NCBI RefSeq assembly: GCF_016213215.1
Contig: NZ_JACRAW010000077.1
Location: 62,001 to 126,000 of the forward strand
DNA: 64,000 nt
Direction: 5' to 3'
Source of the DNA: Bradyrhizobium sp.
Lineage (GTDB): Bacteria > Pseudomonadota > Alphaproteobacteria > Rhizobiales > Xanthobacteraceae
Shown here piece after piece: positions 50,954-61,531 of the stretch. Made by a program: the position numbers and the translations under genes. The notes beneath the pieces were generated by a model. The model did no database searches. It was not told where the DNA came from and worked only from the letters and a program-made list of their open reading frames with translations. Numbering within the stretch: position 1 is the stretch's first letter; each line of letters opens with the position of its first letter.

Positions 50954-52806
50954 CCGGCCGCCTCGTCGTATTGGGCGCTGGCCTCGAGCCATTCCTCTTC
51001 CGCGCTTGCCAGCGCGGTGGCGGCGTTGGCGCGGGCCTTGCTCAATTGCGCGGCCTGCTTCGGATCGCGGGTGAAGACATCCGGCAATGCCAGCGCGGTG
51101 TCGATCTTGGCGATGATCTCGCTGATCCGGGCGATCTCGGCCTCTGCTTCGGCGATCCGCTTCCTCAGCGGCGCCCGGTTTTCCGCCTTGTTGCGCTGGG
51201 GTTTGCCGACCGTGTCGGTCCGTTCGCGCGTCTCGGTGCTGCGCGCCGACAGCACCAGGCGCCGATAATCCTCCAGATCGCCGTCATAACTTGTAACCGT
51301 GCGGTCGGCGACCAGCCACAGCCGGTCGGCGCAGGCTTCGATCAGATATTGATCGTGCGAGACCATGATGACCGCGCCGGGAAACTCGTTGATCGCTTCC
51401 GCGAGCGCTGCGCGGCTGTCGATGTCAAGATGGTTGGTCGGCTCGTCCAGGATGATCATGTTGGGCCCGAAGAAGGTCGCGAGCCCGAGCAGCAGCCTTG
51501 CCTTCTCGCCGCCCGACAGGCTGCTGGCCGGTGTGTCGGCGGCCTTGCCGGAAAACCCGATCGCGCCGGCCCGCGCGCGCACCTTGGCTTCGGGCGCGTC
51601 CTGCATCAGCTTGCGGATGTGATCGTAGGCCGACGCCGCTTCGTCCAGTTCGTCGAGCTGGTGCTGCGCGAAATAGGCGACCGACAGCTTTTCGGCGCGC
51701 GTCATTCTGCCGGAGAACGGCGCAAGGCGACCCGCCAGCAGTTTCACCAGCGTCGACTTGCCGTTGCCGTTGGCGCCCAAGAGCGCGATGCGATCGTCGT
51801 TGTCGATCCGCAAGGTGACGCGGTTCAGCACCGGGTTCTCAGGATCATAGCCCACAGAGACATTGTCGACGGCGATGATCGGCGGCGACAGGGTTTTTTC
51901 CGGCGGCGGAAAAGAGATTTCCTGCACGTCCTGCGTCACCAGCGCCGCGACGGGTTTCATCTTCTCCAGCATCTTGACCCGCGACTGGGCCTGGCGTGCC
52001 TTGGAGGCCTTCGCCTTGAAGCGGTCGACGAAGGCCTGCAGCCGCTTGCGCTCGGACTCCTGGCGCTTGACCGCCTTGGCATCGAGCATTTCGCGCGCGG
52101 CGCGCTGCTCCTCGAAGGCGGAGTAGGTGCCCCGATACAGCGTGAGCTTGCCGCGATCCAGGTGGAGGATCTGGTCGACCGAACTCTCCAACAGGTCGCG
52201 GTCATGGCTGACCACGATCACGGTGCGTGGGTAGTGGGCGAGGTGGTCTTCGAGCCAGAGCGTGCCTTCGAGGTCGAGATAGTTGGTGGGCTCGTCGAGC
52301 AGCAAAATGTCGGGCACCGCAAACAGAGTGGCCGCGAGTGCAACGCGCATGCGCCAGCCGCCGGAGAATTCCGAGCACGGCCGCGCCTGGTCAGCCGCGG
52401 AAAAGCCGAGACCGCTCAGGATCGCCGCCGCGCGTGCCGGCGCCGAATGGGCATCGATGTCGACGAGGCGGGTCTGGATTTCAGCAATCCGGTGCGGGTC
52501 GGTCGCGCTCTCGGCCTCACGCAACAGGGAATCGCGTTCAAGGTCAGCCTTCAGGACGATCTCGATCAGGCTTTCCGGTCCGTTGGGTGCCTCCTGAGCG
52601 AGACTGCCGACGCGCCAGCGCGGCGGGATCGTGATCGTGCCGCTCTCGGCTGCGAGTTCACCGCGGATGACCTTGAACAAGGTCGATTTCCCGGTGCCGT
52701 TGCGCCCCACAAGGCCGACGCGCGCACCGGGTGCGATCTGCGCGGAACTGTGGTCGATCAGGAGACGTCCGGCGAGCCGGATCGACAGGTCGGTGATGGA
52801 CAGCAT
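50950..52806 (-). CDS. ABC-F family ATPase (Uup/EttA-like)
   Basis: Two ABC domains: GRNGTGKSTLFK ... FSGGWRMRVALAATLF and GANGNGKSTLVK ... LSGGEKARLLLGL; no TM domain. Confidence 0.94.
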   Translation of the reverse strand: MLSITDLSIRLAGRLLIDHSSAQIAPGARVGLVGRNGTGKSTLFKVIRGELAAESGTITIPPRWRVGSLAQEAPNGPESLIEIVLKADLERDSLLREAESATDPHRIAEIQTRLVDIDAHSAPARAAAILSGLGFSAADQARPCSEFSGGWRMRVALAATLFAVPDILLLDEPTNYLDLEGTLWLEDHLAHYPRTVIVVSHDRDLLESSVDQILHLDRGKLTLYRGTYSAFEEQRAAREMLDAKAVKRQESERKRLQAFVDRFKAKASKARQAQSRVKMLEKMKPVAALVTQDVQEISFPPPEKTLSPPIIAVDNVSVGYDPENPVLNRVTLRIDNDDRIALLGANGNGKSTLVKLLAGRLAPFSGRMTRAEKLSVAYFAQHQLDELDEAASAYDHIRKLMQDAPEAKVRARAGAIGFSGKAADTPASSLSGGEKARLLLGLATFFGPNMIILDEPTNHLDIDSRAALAEAINEFPGAVIMVSHDQYLIEACADRLWLVADRTVTSYDGDLEDYRRLVLSARSTETRERTDTVGKPQRNKAENRAPLRKRIAEAEAEIARISEIIAKIDTALALPDVFTRDPKQAAQLSKARANAATALASAEEEWLEASAQYDEAAG

Positions 52807-53172
52807 GCGGCGTTCTCACCGCTGCCGGCGCCAAACGCAACCCGTTTTTGTAAGCTCTAGTTGGGCGAGCCGCCGTCCCGGTCGCGTTTCCTGAGTTCGT
52901 CCATCAGGAACTGAAGATGCGGGGTGAGGCGCGTCTGTGGCCGAAGGTTTTGCTGCAGCCGCTCGCCGACAGCATCGCAAATCGATCGGCTGGTCTTCCG
53001 ATCCATCGATTCGCTGTCATTGGCTATTCGGCCGTTCATGACGGGTTCCGTGGCAATGGTGTCGGCTCGCCTCACCTTACCAAGTCAGTGGCCGCCAAAT
53101 TGTTTCGCGCTTTGCTGGCGATAGCGGCGGGTCTAGTTAAAATTGCGTCAAGACAACGCGCCCGCAAGACAA

Positions 53173-53196
53173 AGCCCCGGCGCAATCGCCGGGGCT
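53173..53196 (-). terminator. Terminator hairpin downstream of the Gly/His-rich gene
   Basis: agccccggcg-caat-cgccggggct, perfect 10-bp stem; minus strand continues TTTGTCTTG. Confidence 0.75.
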
Positions 53197-53219
53197 GTCG
53201 TTCGCGGTCGCCAATTCGA

Positions 53220-53480
53220 TCAGTAGCAGCGGTTCACAAGCTGCCAGCGCGGCCCCCAAGGCGTGGGAACCAGCTGTCGGACGTAGCAGCCGCCGTGGCC
53301 GTAAACACGGGGGCCGCGGACAAAGTGGCGCGGTCCGCCGTGATGCCCTCCGCCGTGATGCCATCCGCCGTGCCAGCCACCGCCATGCCAGCCGCCCCCG
53401 GCGGAGGCTGAAGTCGGCGCCAGGGCCGCTGCACCCAGTGACGCCGCGGCAACTGCAACCAGCGAGAGTTTGCGTAACAT
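53220..53480 (-). CDS. Small exported Gly/His/Trp-rich protein
   Basis: Signal peptide MLRKLSLVAVAAASLGAAALAPTSASA, then GGGWHGGGWHGGWHHGGGHHGG repeats; own terminator downstream. Confidence 0.75.
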   Translation of the reverse strand: MLRKLSLVAVAAASLGAAALAPTSASAGGGWHGGGWHGGWHHGGGHHGGPRHFVRGPRVYGHGGCYVRQLVPTPWGPRWQLVNRCY

Positions 53481-53784
53481 GGTCGTCTCCTTGAACCAAT
53501 TCGGCGCAGCAGGCGCCGCCTGATGGATTTGCGACGGCCCACCACTCTAGTCCCGAGAATCTTAAGAGGCTTGAAGTGGCGGTCCGTTGCAGAAAGACTA
53601 TTCCTGCCAGGCTGAACCGTGCCGCGACGGGCGCTGCAGAAAGGGTTCATCTTCGTGAAATTGTTGTAATTCCGGAGCTTTCCATCTGGCCGCTGGCGCA
53701 AGCCGTAGGCCTACTCGCTTGCCGTTCGCGATGGGCGCCGATATAAGCCGCCAACTCCCACAGTCCGCTATTCAAGGAAGCACC

Positions 53785-54207
53785 ATGGCGATTGAACGCA
53801 CCTTCTCGATCATCAAGCCCGACGCGACCGCCCGCAACCTCACCGGTGCGGTCAACGCCGTGATCGAAAAGGCGGGGCTTCGCGTCGTGGCCCAGAAGCG
53901 GATCCGCATGACCAAGGAGCAGGCGGAGACCTTCTATGCCGTCCACAAGAGCCGGCCGTTCTTCGGCGAGCTCGTCGAGTTCATGACCTCGGGCCCGGTC
54001 GTGGTGCAGGTCCTCGAAGGCGAGAACGCCATTGCCAAATACCGCGAGGTGATGGGCGCGACCGATCCGGCCAAGGCAGCCGACGGCACGATCCGCAAAC
54101 TCTATGCAAAGTCGATCGGCGAGAACTCGGTGCACGGGTCGGACGCGCCGGAGAGGGCGGTGGTCGAGATCGCTCAATTCTTCTCGGGCAACGAAATCGT
54201 CGGCTGA
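53785..54207 (+). CDS. ndk: Nucleoside diphosphate kinase
   Basis: [21 protein letters not shown]...[20 protein letters not shown] active-site His motif; start corrected from 53719. Confidence 0.97.
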   Translation: MAIERTFSIIKPDATARNLTGAVNAVIEKAGLRVVAQKRIRMTKEQAETFYAVHKSRPFFGELVEFMTSGPVVVQVLEGENAIAKYREVMGATDPAKAADGTIRKLYAKSIGENSVHGSDAPERAVVEIAQFFSGNEIVG

Positions 54208-54249
54208 TCCGCCGACTTTGGCGCTGGCCGCTGGCCGAAAGGAACTATC

Positions 54250-55107
54250 GTGGACTGGCTTTGGCAGATGCTGGACCCCGGCAACGTCGGGAATGCTCTC
54301 GCCGCGTTCAACAAGGAAATGGTAGAGCCGGCGTTCTGGGTGGCCGTCGGGAAGATCATCTGGATCAACATCCTCCTGTCCGGCGATAACGCGCTGGTGA
54401 TTGCGCTGGCGTGCCGCGGCCTGCAGCCGCGGCATCGGCTTTGGGGCATGGTGCTTGGCGCCGGCGCGGCCGTGCTGCTGCGTATCATCTTCACCGGCAT
54501 CGTTGTGACGCTGATGGGACTGCCGTACCTCAAGCTGGCCGGCGGGCTGGCGCTGCTCTTCATTGCGACCAAACTGGTCGTCCCTGACAATGAGGGGGAG
54601 GACGAGGTCGAGTCCGCCTCCCATCTGTGGCACGCCGTGCAGATCGTCCTGATCGCCGACATCGTCATGAGCCTGGACAACGTCATCGCGGTGGCGGCCG
54701 CCGCCAAAGGCAGCGTGCCGCTGTTGATCTTCGGCCTTGCCATCAGCATTCCGCTGATCGTCGCCGGTGCCGCGCTGATCATGGCGCTGCTTGAAAAACT
54801 GCCGGTCCTGGTTTGGGCCGGTGCTGCGCTGTTGGGCTGGATCGCGGGCGAGGTGATCGCGACCGATCCCGGCGTTCATCCGAAGCTGAACGAACTGTCC
54901 GCCGGCCCGCTCGGCCAGATGCTGGATTCGTGGCTCGCCGCCTTGCGGATTGCGCCGCAATTCGCTCACGAGGGGCCGGGCAGCGAGTTCGCCTGCGCCG
55001 CGCTTGGCGTCGTCATCGTTCTGACCGCCGGCTACATCTGGCGGCGGCGCAGCCTGTATCACTCGGCGCTGCAGGCCTCCAAGCGCCACGCCGAAATCTC
55101 GGGCTGA
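54250..55107 (+). CDS. TerC family membrane protein
   Basis: WINILLSGDNALVIALACRGLQPRHR, DIVMSLDNVIAVAAAAKG TerC signatures. Confidence 0.92.
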   Translation: MDWLWQMLDPGNVGNALAAFNKEMVEPAFWVAVGKIIWINILLSGDNALVIALACRGLQPRHRLWGMVLGAGAAVLLRIIFTGIVVTLMGLPYLKLAGGLALLFIATKLVVPDNEGEDEVESASHLWHAVQIVLIADIVMSLDNVIAVAAAAKGSVPLLIFGLAISIPLIVAGAALIMALLEKLPVLVWAGAALLGWIAGEVIATDPGVHPKLNELSAGPLGQMLDSWLAALRIAPQFAHEGPGSEFACAALGVVIVLTAGYIWRRRSLYHSALQASKRHAEISG

Positions 55108-56610
55108 CTATCTCCTGACGATCGAGCCGGAGCGGCCGATCAATCGGGCGAGCTGCTTGAAGCGGCTGCCGACGCGATCGGCGACGAGATCGCCCATGCG
55201 GTGCTCGAACACCAGCATGAGTTCGTTGCTTCGGTTGCGGAAGTGGGTTGCCGGCAACACGCCGGGCCGCGCCGCCGAGATCAGATGAGCCACCCGCAAG
55301 GCGGCGCCGAGCAGCTGGGCGCGCTCGAGCGTGGCAGGCGAAACCATGTCCTGGATGATTGGCGGCGGCTCGTTCTCCTCGCGCAAGCCGGCATATCGAT
55401 AGAAGACCGACAGCGCGACGAAGGCCCGACCTTCGTGGGTAATCGCGCCGAAATTGCCGTTGGTGATCAGGCTGAGCGTCTGCTCGCCGCGATGATCCGG
55501 ATGCACGCGCCAGCCGATGTCGGAAAGCAGGCAGGCGGCGTGGCGCAGGCGGCGCTCTTCCTCGCTCTCGCGCAGCTTGATCACGCGCATGAAGCGATCG
55601 GTCCAATCGATCAATTCGTGCGCATGGCGTGCCGATCGCGACAGGAGCTGGTTCAAGGCCTCGGCGGCGCAGATCAGCCCGTCCTTGGCGCGCTCGGACT
55701 CCGGCAGCTTCTCGTGCAGCAGGCCTTCGCGCACGCCGTAGGTCGAGAACACGATGGTCGTCGGCTTGGCCACGCGGATAATGTACTCGAGGACGAGCGC
55801 CGCATAGGTCAATAACGGCCGCCGCGCATCGGCCACCACTTCGATATCGGCCAGCATGTTGGCCGCGGCCAGCCGCCGCAGTCGCCGCGCGAAATCCAGG
55901 GCGTCGGGTGCCGGGATCGAATAGCCGTGCATCACCTGCAGGGGATATCCGCTCTGGATGATGTGGATGCGCGCCAGCGCGCGCCAGGTGCCCCCGACCG
56001 CGTAGAAGGTGCGGCCGTTGCCGGCCTTGAGTTGCGATACATCCGACAACTTGTTCCTGACGATACGCTCCGCCCGCTTCAGCGATTTGTGGGCAAGGTC
56101 CTGCAGCGCGAGCCCGCCGAGCGGCAACGTGACGCCGCCGCGAACGCTGTTGCGTCGCACGTCGATCAGTTCCAGCGAGCCGCCGCCGAGATCGCCGACG
56201 ATGCCATCCGGCTCGTGAACGCCGGAAACCACGCCGAGCGCCGATAGGTGCGCCTCGCGCGGTCCGGACAGGATCTCGATCTTGACGCCGCAGATGCGTT
56301 CGGCCTTGGCGATGAAGTCCGGGCCGTTGCTGGCGTCGCGACAGGCGGCGGTCGCGATGGCATAGATGCGACCGACCTGCATCACCTTGCAGAGCGCGTG
56401 AAACCGCCGCAGCGAGGTCAAGGCCCTGGCGACGGCGTCGGGAGGCAAAAGCCCCGTGCTCTGCACCTCGCGGCCCAGCCCGCACAGCGTCTTTTCGTTG
56501 AAAAGGGGCAGAAGACTGCGCGTCAGCGTTTCATAGACGACGAGACGAACGGAGTTCGAGCCGATGTCGATCACCGCGACGCTTGAGCCGCGCTTGCGCC
56601 GCCGTTTCAC
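55108..56610 (-). CDS. ppx: Exopolyphosphatase (Ppx/GppA family)
   Basis: VAVIDIGSNSVRLVVYE, ATAACRDASNGPDF, IVGDLGGGSLELI; next to ppk. Confidence 0.95.
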   Translation of the reverse strand: MKRRRKRGSSVAVIDIGSNSVRLVVYETLTRSLLPLFNEKTLCGLGREVQSTGLLPPDAVARALTSLRRFHALCKVMQVGRIYAIATAACRDASNGPDFIAKAERICGVKIEILSGPREAHLSALGVVSGVHEPDGIVGDLGGGSLELIDVRRNSVRGGVTLPLGGLALQDLAHKSLKRAERIVRNKLSDVSQLKAGNGRTFYAVGGTWRALARIHIIQSGYPLQVMHGYSIPAPDALDFARRLRRLAAANMLADIEVVADARRPLLTYAALVLEYIIRVAKPTTIVFSTYGVREGLLHEKLPESERAKDGLICAAEALNQLLSRSARHAHELIDWTDRFMRVIKLRESEEERRLRHAACLLSDIGWRVHPDHRGEQTLSLITNGNFGAITHEGRAFVALSVFYRYAGLREENEPPPIIQDMVSPATLERAQLLGAALRVAHLISAARPGVLPATHFRNRSNELMLVFEHRMGDLVADRVGSRFKQLARLIGRSGSIVRR

Positions 56611-56622
56611 GGCAAGCTCCCC

Positions 56623-58821
56623 CTACGAGGAGTGATGGCGTTCGGTACGGCGCGTGAGCCGGCGAGGCGAGGATTCCTTGAGCGACTTTCCACGGCCAGA
56701 GAGACTCGGATTCGTCATGAAGTAATTGTGCACGTTGAAAGGCTCTTCGCCTTTCGCGGTCTTCATACGCGTTGACGACCCGTCCGGCAACAATTGCCAG
56801 CTTTGCTCGTTGTCCTTCAGATTCGCGACCATGATCTGCTCGAGAACCTGCTGATGCACCGTCGGATTTTGCAGCGGACACACGATCTCGACGCGGCGGT
56901 CGAGGTTGCGCGGCATCATGTCGGCGGAGGAGATATACACAGCCGCTTTTGCGCTCGGCAGGCCCTGGCCCATCCCGAAACAGTAGATTCGGCCGTGCTC
57001 GAGGAAGCGGCCGATGATCGACTTGACGCGGATGTTTTCCGAAAGGCCGTGAATTCCCGGACGCAGGCAGCAGATGCCGCGCACCACGAGCTCGATCGAG
57101 ACCCCGGCCTGCGAAGCTTCGTAAAGCGCGTCGATGATGTCGGGATCGACCAGCGAGTTCATCTTCATCCAGATCGTGGCCGGCCTGCCGTGCCGCGCAT
57201 GGCTGGTCTCGCCCTGAATGTGCTCGATGATGCGCTTGCGCAACGTCATCGGCGACACCGCCATCTTTTCGAGATCGCTGGGCGCGGCATAGCCGGTGAT
57301 GAAGTTGAATACCCGCGCAGCGTCGCGGCCGATCGTCGGATCGGAGGTGAAATAGGACAGGTCGGTATAGATGCGCGCGGTGACCGGGTGATAGTTGCCC
57401 GTGCCGGTGTGAACGTAGGTCGTGAGGCTTCCGCTCTCGCGGCGTACCACCATCGACAGCTTGGCGTGGGTCTTCAGTTCGAGAAAGCCGTAGACGACCT
57501 GAACGCCGGCGCGTTCAAGGTCGCGCGCCCACCGGATGTTGGCCTCCTCGTCGAAGCGCGCCTTCAACTCGATCAGCGCGGTCACCGACTTGCCGGCTTC
57601 CGCCGCTTCGGCCAGCGCCCGCACGATCGGGGAGTTGTTGGAGGTACGGTAAAGCGTCTGCTTGATGGCGACGACGTCGGGATCGCGCGCGGCCTGCTGC
57701 AGGAACTGCACGACGACATCGAAGGATTCGTACGGGTGATGGACGATCAGGTCCTTCTGGCGGATTGCGGCGAAGATGTCGCCTCCGTGCTCGCGCACAC
57801 GCTCCGGATGACGCGGCACATAGGGAGCGAATTCGAGGTCCGGGCGGTCGATCCGGGTGAGTTGCGACAACTCATTCATCGCCAGCACGCCATCGACCAG
57901 GAACACTTCGTCATCGGCGGCGGAGAGCGCGTGCTGCACGAACATGCGGAGCTGTTCCGGCATCTTGGCGTCGATCTCGAGCCGGATCACCGATCCGCGC
58001 CGCCGCCGCTTCAGCGCGCTCTCGAACAGCCGCACCAGGTCTTCGGCCTCTTCCTCGATTTCGAGCTCGGAGTCACGGATGATGCGGAAGGCACCCTGGC
58101 CGTGGACGTTGTAGCCGGGGAACAGGCGGTTGATGAACAGGCAAGTGGCTTGTTCCAGCGAGATCAGCCGGAACGAGCCGTCCTTGCCGGCGGGCATACG
58201 GATGAAGCGGTCGATCTTGCCCGGCATGCGGATGAGGGCGTTCATCTGCTTGCCGTCGGAAGCGCGCGCGAGTTGCAGGGCTATGGTGAAGCCCAGGCTC
58301 GGGATGAAGGGAAACGGATGCGCGGGATCGATCGCCAGCGGCGTCAGCAGCGGAAAGATGTTGTGGAGGAAGTAATCCTCCATCCAGACGCGCTCGGCCT
58401 TGGTGACGTCCTTGCCGTCGACGAGAACAATCCCGGCTTCGGCGAGGATGGGGCGCAACTCGCCCCAGATCGCCTGCTGGTCCGTGGCAAGCTGGGAGAC
58501 GCTCCGGTTGATCAAGACGAGCTGCTCGGCCGGGGTGAGCCCGTCCGGGCTGCGTTCGGCAATGCCTTCCCGGATTTGGGCCTTGATGCCGGCGACACGC
58601 ACCATGAAGAACTCATCAAGGTTATTCGCCGAAATCGACAGGAACCGCACCCGTTCCAGCAGCGGATGGCTGGTGTTGACCGCTTCCTCGAGCACACGCC
58701 GATTGAAATGCAGCCAGGAAAGCTCGCGGTTGATGAACCGTTCCGGGGATATGGCGATTGCCGGAATGGTCGCGACTTCCGCTTCTTTCTCTTTTAATTC
58801 AATGGTTTGCGCGGAATCCAT
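56623..58821 (-). CDS. ppk1: Polyphosphate kinase 1
   Basis: [66 protein letters not shown] catalytic His. Confidence 0.97.
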   Translation of the reverse strand: MDSAQTIELKEKEAEVATIPAIAISPERFINRELSWLHFNRRVLEEAVNTSHPLLERVRFLSISANNLDEFFMVRVAGIKAQIREGIAERSPDGLTPAEQLVLINRSVSQLATDQQAIWGELRPILAEAGIVLVDGKDVTKAERVWMEDYFLHNIFPLLTPLAIDPAHPFPFIPSLGFTIALQLARASDGKQMNALIRMPGKIDRFIRMPAGKDGSFRLISLEQATCLFINRLFPGYNVHGQGAFRIIRDSELEIEEEAEDLVRLFESALKRRRRGSVIRLEIDAKMPEQLRMFVQHALSAADDEVFLVDGVLAMNELSQLTRIDRPDLEFAPYVPRHPERVREHGGDIFAAIRQKDLIVHHPYESFDVVVQFLQQAARDPDVVAIKQTLYRTSNNSPIVRALAEAAEAGKSVTALIELKARFDEEANIRWARDLERAGVQVVYGFLELKTHAKLSMVVRRESGSLTTYVHTGTGNYHPVTARIYTDLSYFTSDPTIGRDAARVFNFITGYAAPSDLEKMAVSPMTLRKRIIEHIQGETSHARHGRPATIWMKMNSLVDPDIIDALYEASQAGVSIELVVRGICCLRPGIHGLSENIRVKSIIGRFLEHGRIYCFGMGQGLPSAKAAVYISSADMMPRNLDRRVEIVCPLQNPTVHQQVLEQIMVANLKDNEQSWQLLPDGSSTRMKTAKGEEPFNVHNYFMTNPSLSGRGKSLKESSPRRLTRRTERHHSS

Positions 58822-58966
58822 CAGGTTTCAGTCCATCTTGCTATCGTCCGTAGGGATATAGGTACGCGAACGCCGCAGAACATCCGTTAGCGCGACGACG
58901 TTTCGATGACATTGATGGCGCGGACGCCAGGCCCGTCAAGACATCCGCCTATGTGGATACCGCCGT

Positions 58967-59644
58967 CTAACCGTTGCGCAGAACCTCGGTCGCCAGGGCC
59001 CGGGTGATCGGGCGGCCCTGCCGCAAGGCCTCGGCATCGAGAAGCTCCACGGCCCGCCGCGCCGCGGCCGAGGAACGCTCCAGGCGGGTCGCCAGATAGC
59101 CGACCACGCTTTCGTCCACGGTCATCTGCCGGTCGGCGCAGAACTTCACGATCAGGGCGCGAAACAACTGGTCGTCGGGTGGCACGAGTGAGACGACCGG
59201 CACGGCGCGCAGCCTCGATCGCAGGTCGTTCAGCTCGACGTCGAGAGCGGCAGGTGGTGTGCGGGCGGTGATCAGGACGTAGGCGGCTTCCTCCCTCGCA
59301 AGATTCAGGAGGTGAAACAGTGCGCGTTCGTCGAAATGTTTCGGCTCCAGATCCTCCACGACCAGCGAGCCGGTGGCCAGTGCAGCCGGCACGGAGGCCG
59401 AGGTCAGGGCGGAAGCGGTGGTGGAGCGTGCGCCAGATTCCTGGGCCCAGATGGCAGCGAGATGACTCTTGCCAGAACCTTCCGGTCCGATCACAAACAT
59501 GATCCGGTTCGGCCATTCCGGCCAGCTGTCGATCAAGGTCAATGCGGCGGCGTTCGCGGGACCTTCCAGGAAATTGTCGCGGTCGAAGTTCTCCGTGTGC
59601 GGCAGCGCAAATGCCAACTGACGGGGGGGAACGCGACCTGCCAC
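58967..59644 (-). CDS. hdaA: DnaA-related regulatory ATPase (HdaA-like)
   Basis: RQLAFALPHTENFDRDNFLEGPANAAALTLIDSWPEWPNRIMFVIGPEGSGKSHLAAIW; small DnaA/Hda-type AAA+ protein. Confidence 0.88.
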   Translation of the reverse strand: MAGRVPPRQLAFALPHTENFDRDNFLEGPANAAALTLIDSWPEWPNRIMFVIGPEGSGKSHLAAIWAQESGARSTTASALTSASVPAALATGSLVVEDLEPKHFDERALFHLLNLAREEAAYVLITARTPPAALDVELNDLRSRLRAVPVVSLVPPDDQLFRALIVKFCADRQMTVDESVVGYLATRLERSSAAARRAVELLDAEALRQGRPITRALATEVLRNG

Positions 59645-59757
59645 GCATTTTACTCCATGCCGGATCGCACCGGGCCGGGTAAGCCAGCAGCGCTGCGTCG
59701 ATTATCCGGTTTCGTTACTTCGGCTTCGTTACTTTAGGGTCCGTTATTCTGAGTTCT

Positions 59758-60300
59758 TCACTTGGCGTCGATGGTGCTCATGTGCCTCACCCACTCGACG
59801 AGATAAAGGGATACGGAAGCCAGCGTAAGTACCGTGACCAGACCCATGAGTATCATATCATAGGGCGCTGGATTGAAGCCGAAAGCCAACGAGGCGAGCA
59901 CCAGCGCCGCGAAGGCCACCTGGGCCACCGTGTTTAGCTTGGATACCATCAAGGGCCGCATGGGGATCGGTTTGTCGAACAGCCAGGACACGATCACCGC
60001 GGTCACGATCATGATGTCGCGCGACACGACCAGGATCACGATCCAGCGGGGGATTGCCCCCCAGATTCCGAGCGCCATGTAGATCGAGACCAGGAGCGCC
60101 TTGTCGGCGAGCGGATCGAGCAGGGCGCCCAGCTCGCTGGCCATGTTGAAGCGCTTGGCGAGGAACCCGTCCACGGCGTCGCTGACGCCGGCCACCACGA
60201 AGACGGCGAACGCGACCTCCATCTGGCTTGAAACGATCGCCCAGACGACGATCGGGACCAGCATGATGCGGCCCAAAGTAATAATGTTCGGAATGCTCAC
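59758..60300 (-). CDS. CDP-alcohol phosphatidyltransferase family (PgsA-like)
   Basis: MSIPNIITLGRIMLVPIVVW; signature DAVDGFLAKRFNMASELGALLDPLADK. Confidence 0.9.
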   Translation of the reverse strand: MSIPNIITLGRIMLVPIVVWAIVSSQMEVAFAVFVVAGVSDAVDGFLAKRFNMASELGALLDPLADKALLVSIYMALGIWGAIPRWIVILVVSRDIMIVTAVIVSWLFDKPIPMRPLMVSKLNTVAQVAFAALVLASLAFGFNPAPYDMILMGLVTVLTLASVSLYLVEWVRHMSTIDAK

Positions 60301-60453
60301 TCGGCGCTTCCCGGCACCCGGTCTGAACTAAAGCCGGCCCTTGGCGGGGTGAGCCGGTTCTCCTCTACATAGTACACGGGCGAAGGCCTTGCGAGCCATT
60401 GCACGGGAGCGGAATCCGACGTAACCAGCCGGTCCAGCATCTGGAAATCGGGC

Positions 60454-61527
60454 ATGATCGACCGCAAGAACGGCCTTACTTACGCGGATTCGGGCGTCGA
60501 TATCGATGCGGGCAACCGCCTCGTCGACCTCATCAAGCCGATGGTGCGGGCCACCGCACGTGCCGGGGCCGATGCCGAGATCGGCGGATTCGGGGGCCTG
60601 TTCGACCTGAAGGCGGCCGGCTTTACGGATCCGGTCCTGGTGGCTGCTACGGACGGCGTCGGCACCAAGGTCAAGATCGCGATCGAGACCAACTTGCACG
60701 GCTCGATTGGCATCGATCTCGTCGCGATGTCGGTCAATGACCTCGTGGTTCAGGGCGCCGAGCCGCTTTTCTTCCTGGACTACTTTGCCTGTGGAAAGCT
60801 CGAGCCCGAGGCGGCTGCCGCCATCGTGGCCGGAATCGCCGAGGGCTGCCGCGAATCCGGCTGTGCGCTGATCGGAGGCGAGACCGCCGAGATGCCGGGC
60901 CTCTACAAGGACGGAGACTATGACCTCGCCGGTTTTGCGGTCGGGGCCGCCGAGCGTGGCACGCTGTTGCCGCGCGGTGATATCGTCGCGGGCGATGCGG
61001 TGATCGGCCTGGCCTCGTCCGGCGTTCACTCCAATGGCTTCTCGTTGGTGCGCAAGATTGTCGCGCAGTCCGGCCTCGGCTTTGACGCGAAGGCACCGTT
61101 CTCGCCCGTGATGACGCTGGGCGGCGCGCTGCTGATTCCGACCCGCCTTTACGTGAAATCGTGCCTCCGCGCGATCCGGGAGACCGGCGCCGTGAAGGGT
61201 CTTGCCCATATCACCGGCGGTGGGTTCACCGACAATATTCCACGTGTCCTGCCCAAGCATCTCGGCGTCGGCATTGATCTGGCGCGCGTGCCGGTCCTGC
61301 CCGTGTTTAAATGGCTCGCTGCCCAGGGCGGCATCGCCGAACTCGAATTGTTGCGCACCTTCAACTGCGGCATCGGCATGGTGGGTATCGTCCGGGCGGA
61401 TGCCGTCGACGAGGTCGCCGCGGTTCTCGCGGACGCGGGCGAGACAGTGGCGGTGCTGGGTGAAGTCATTCCGGCCGCGGGCGAACATCGCGTGGTTTAT
61501 AACGGCCACCTTGATCTGGCATTGTGA
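60454..61527 (+). CDS. purM: Phosphoribosylformylglycinamidine cyclo-ligase
   Basis: [76 protein letters not shown]. Confidence 0.97.
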   Translation: MIDRKNGLTYADSGVDIDAGNRLVDLIKPMVRATARAGADAEIGGFGGLFDLKAAGFTDPVLVAATDGVGTKVKIAIETNLHGSIGIDLVAMSVNDLVVQGAEPLFFLDYFACGKLEPEAAAAIVAGIAEGCRESGCALIGGETAEMPGLYKDGDYDLAGFAVGAAERGTLLPRGDIVAGDAVIGLASSGVHSNGFSLVRKIVAQSGLGFDAKAPFSPVMTLGGALLIPTRLYVKSCLRAIRETGAVKGLAHITGGGFTDNIPRVLPKHLGVGIDLARVPVLPVFKWLAAQGGIAELELLRTFNCGIGMVGIVRADAVDEVAAVLADAGETVAVLGEVIPAAGEHRVVYNGHLDLAL

Positions 61528-61531
61528 GACG

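Noticed and set aside
50950-52806. ABC-F gene as an antibiotic resistance protein
   Set aside because: Long C-terminal coiled-coil and general architecture fit housekeeping Uup/EttA-type ABC-F; no basis for resistance.
50971-52860. 629-aa plus-strand ORF opposite the ABC-F ATPase
   Set aside because: Shadow ORF; the minus strand has two complete ABC domains.
53647-55089. 480-aa minus-strand ORF opposite ndk and the TerC gene
   Set aside because: Shadow ORF over two clear genes.
56794-58797. 667-aa plus-strand ORF opposite ppk1
   Set aside because: Shadow ORF of a GC-rich gene; ppk1 motifs are clear on the minus strand.
55108-58821. ppx-ppk pair as a novel system
   Set aside because: Adjacent polyphosphate kinase and exopolyphosphatase are a common, known arrangement.
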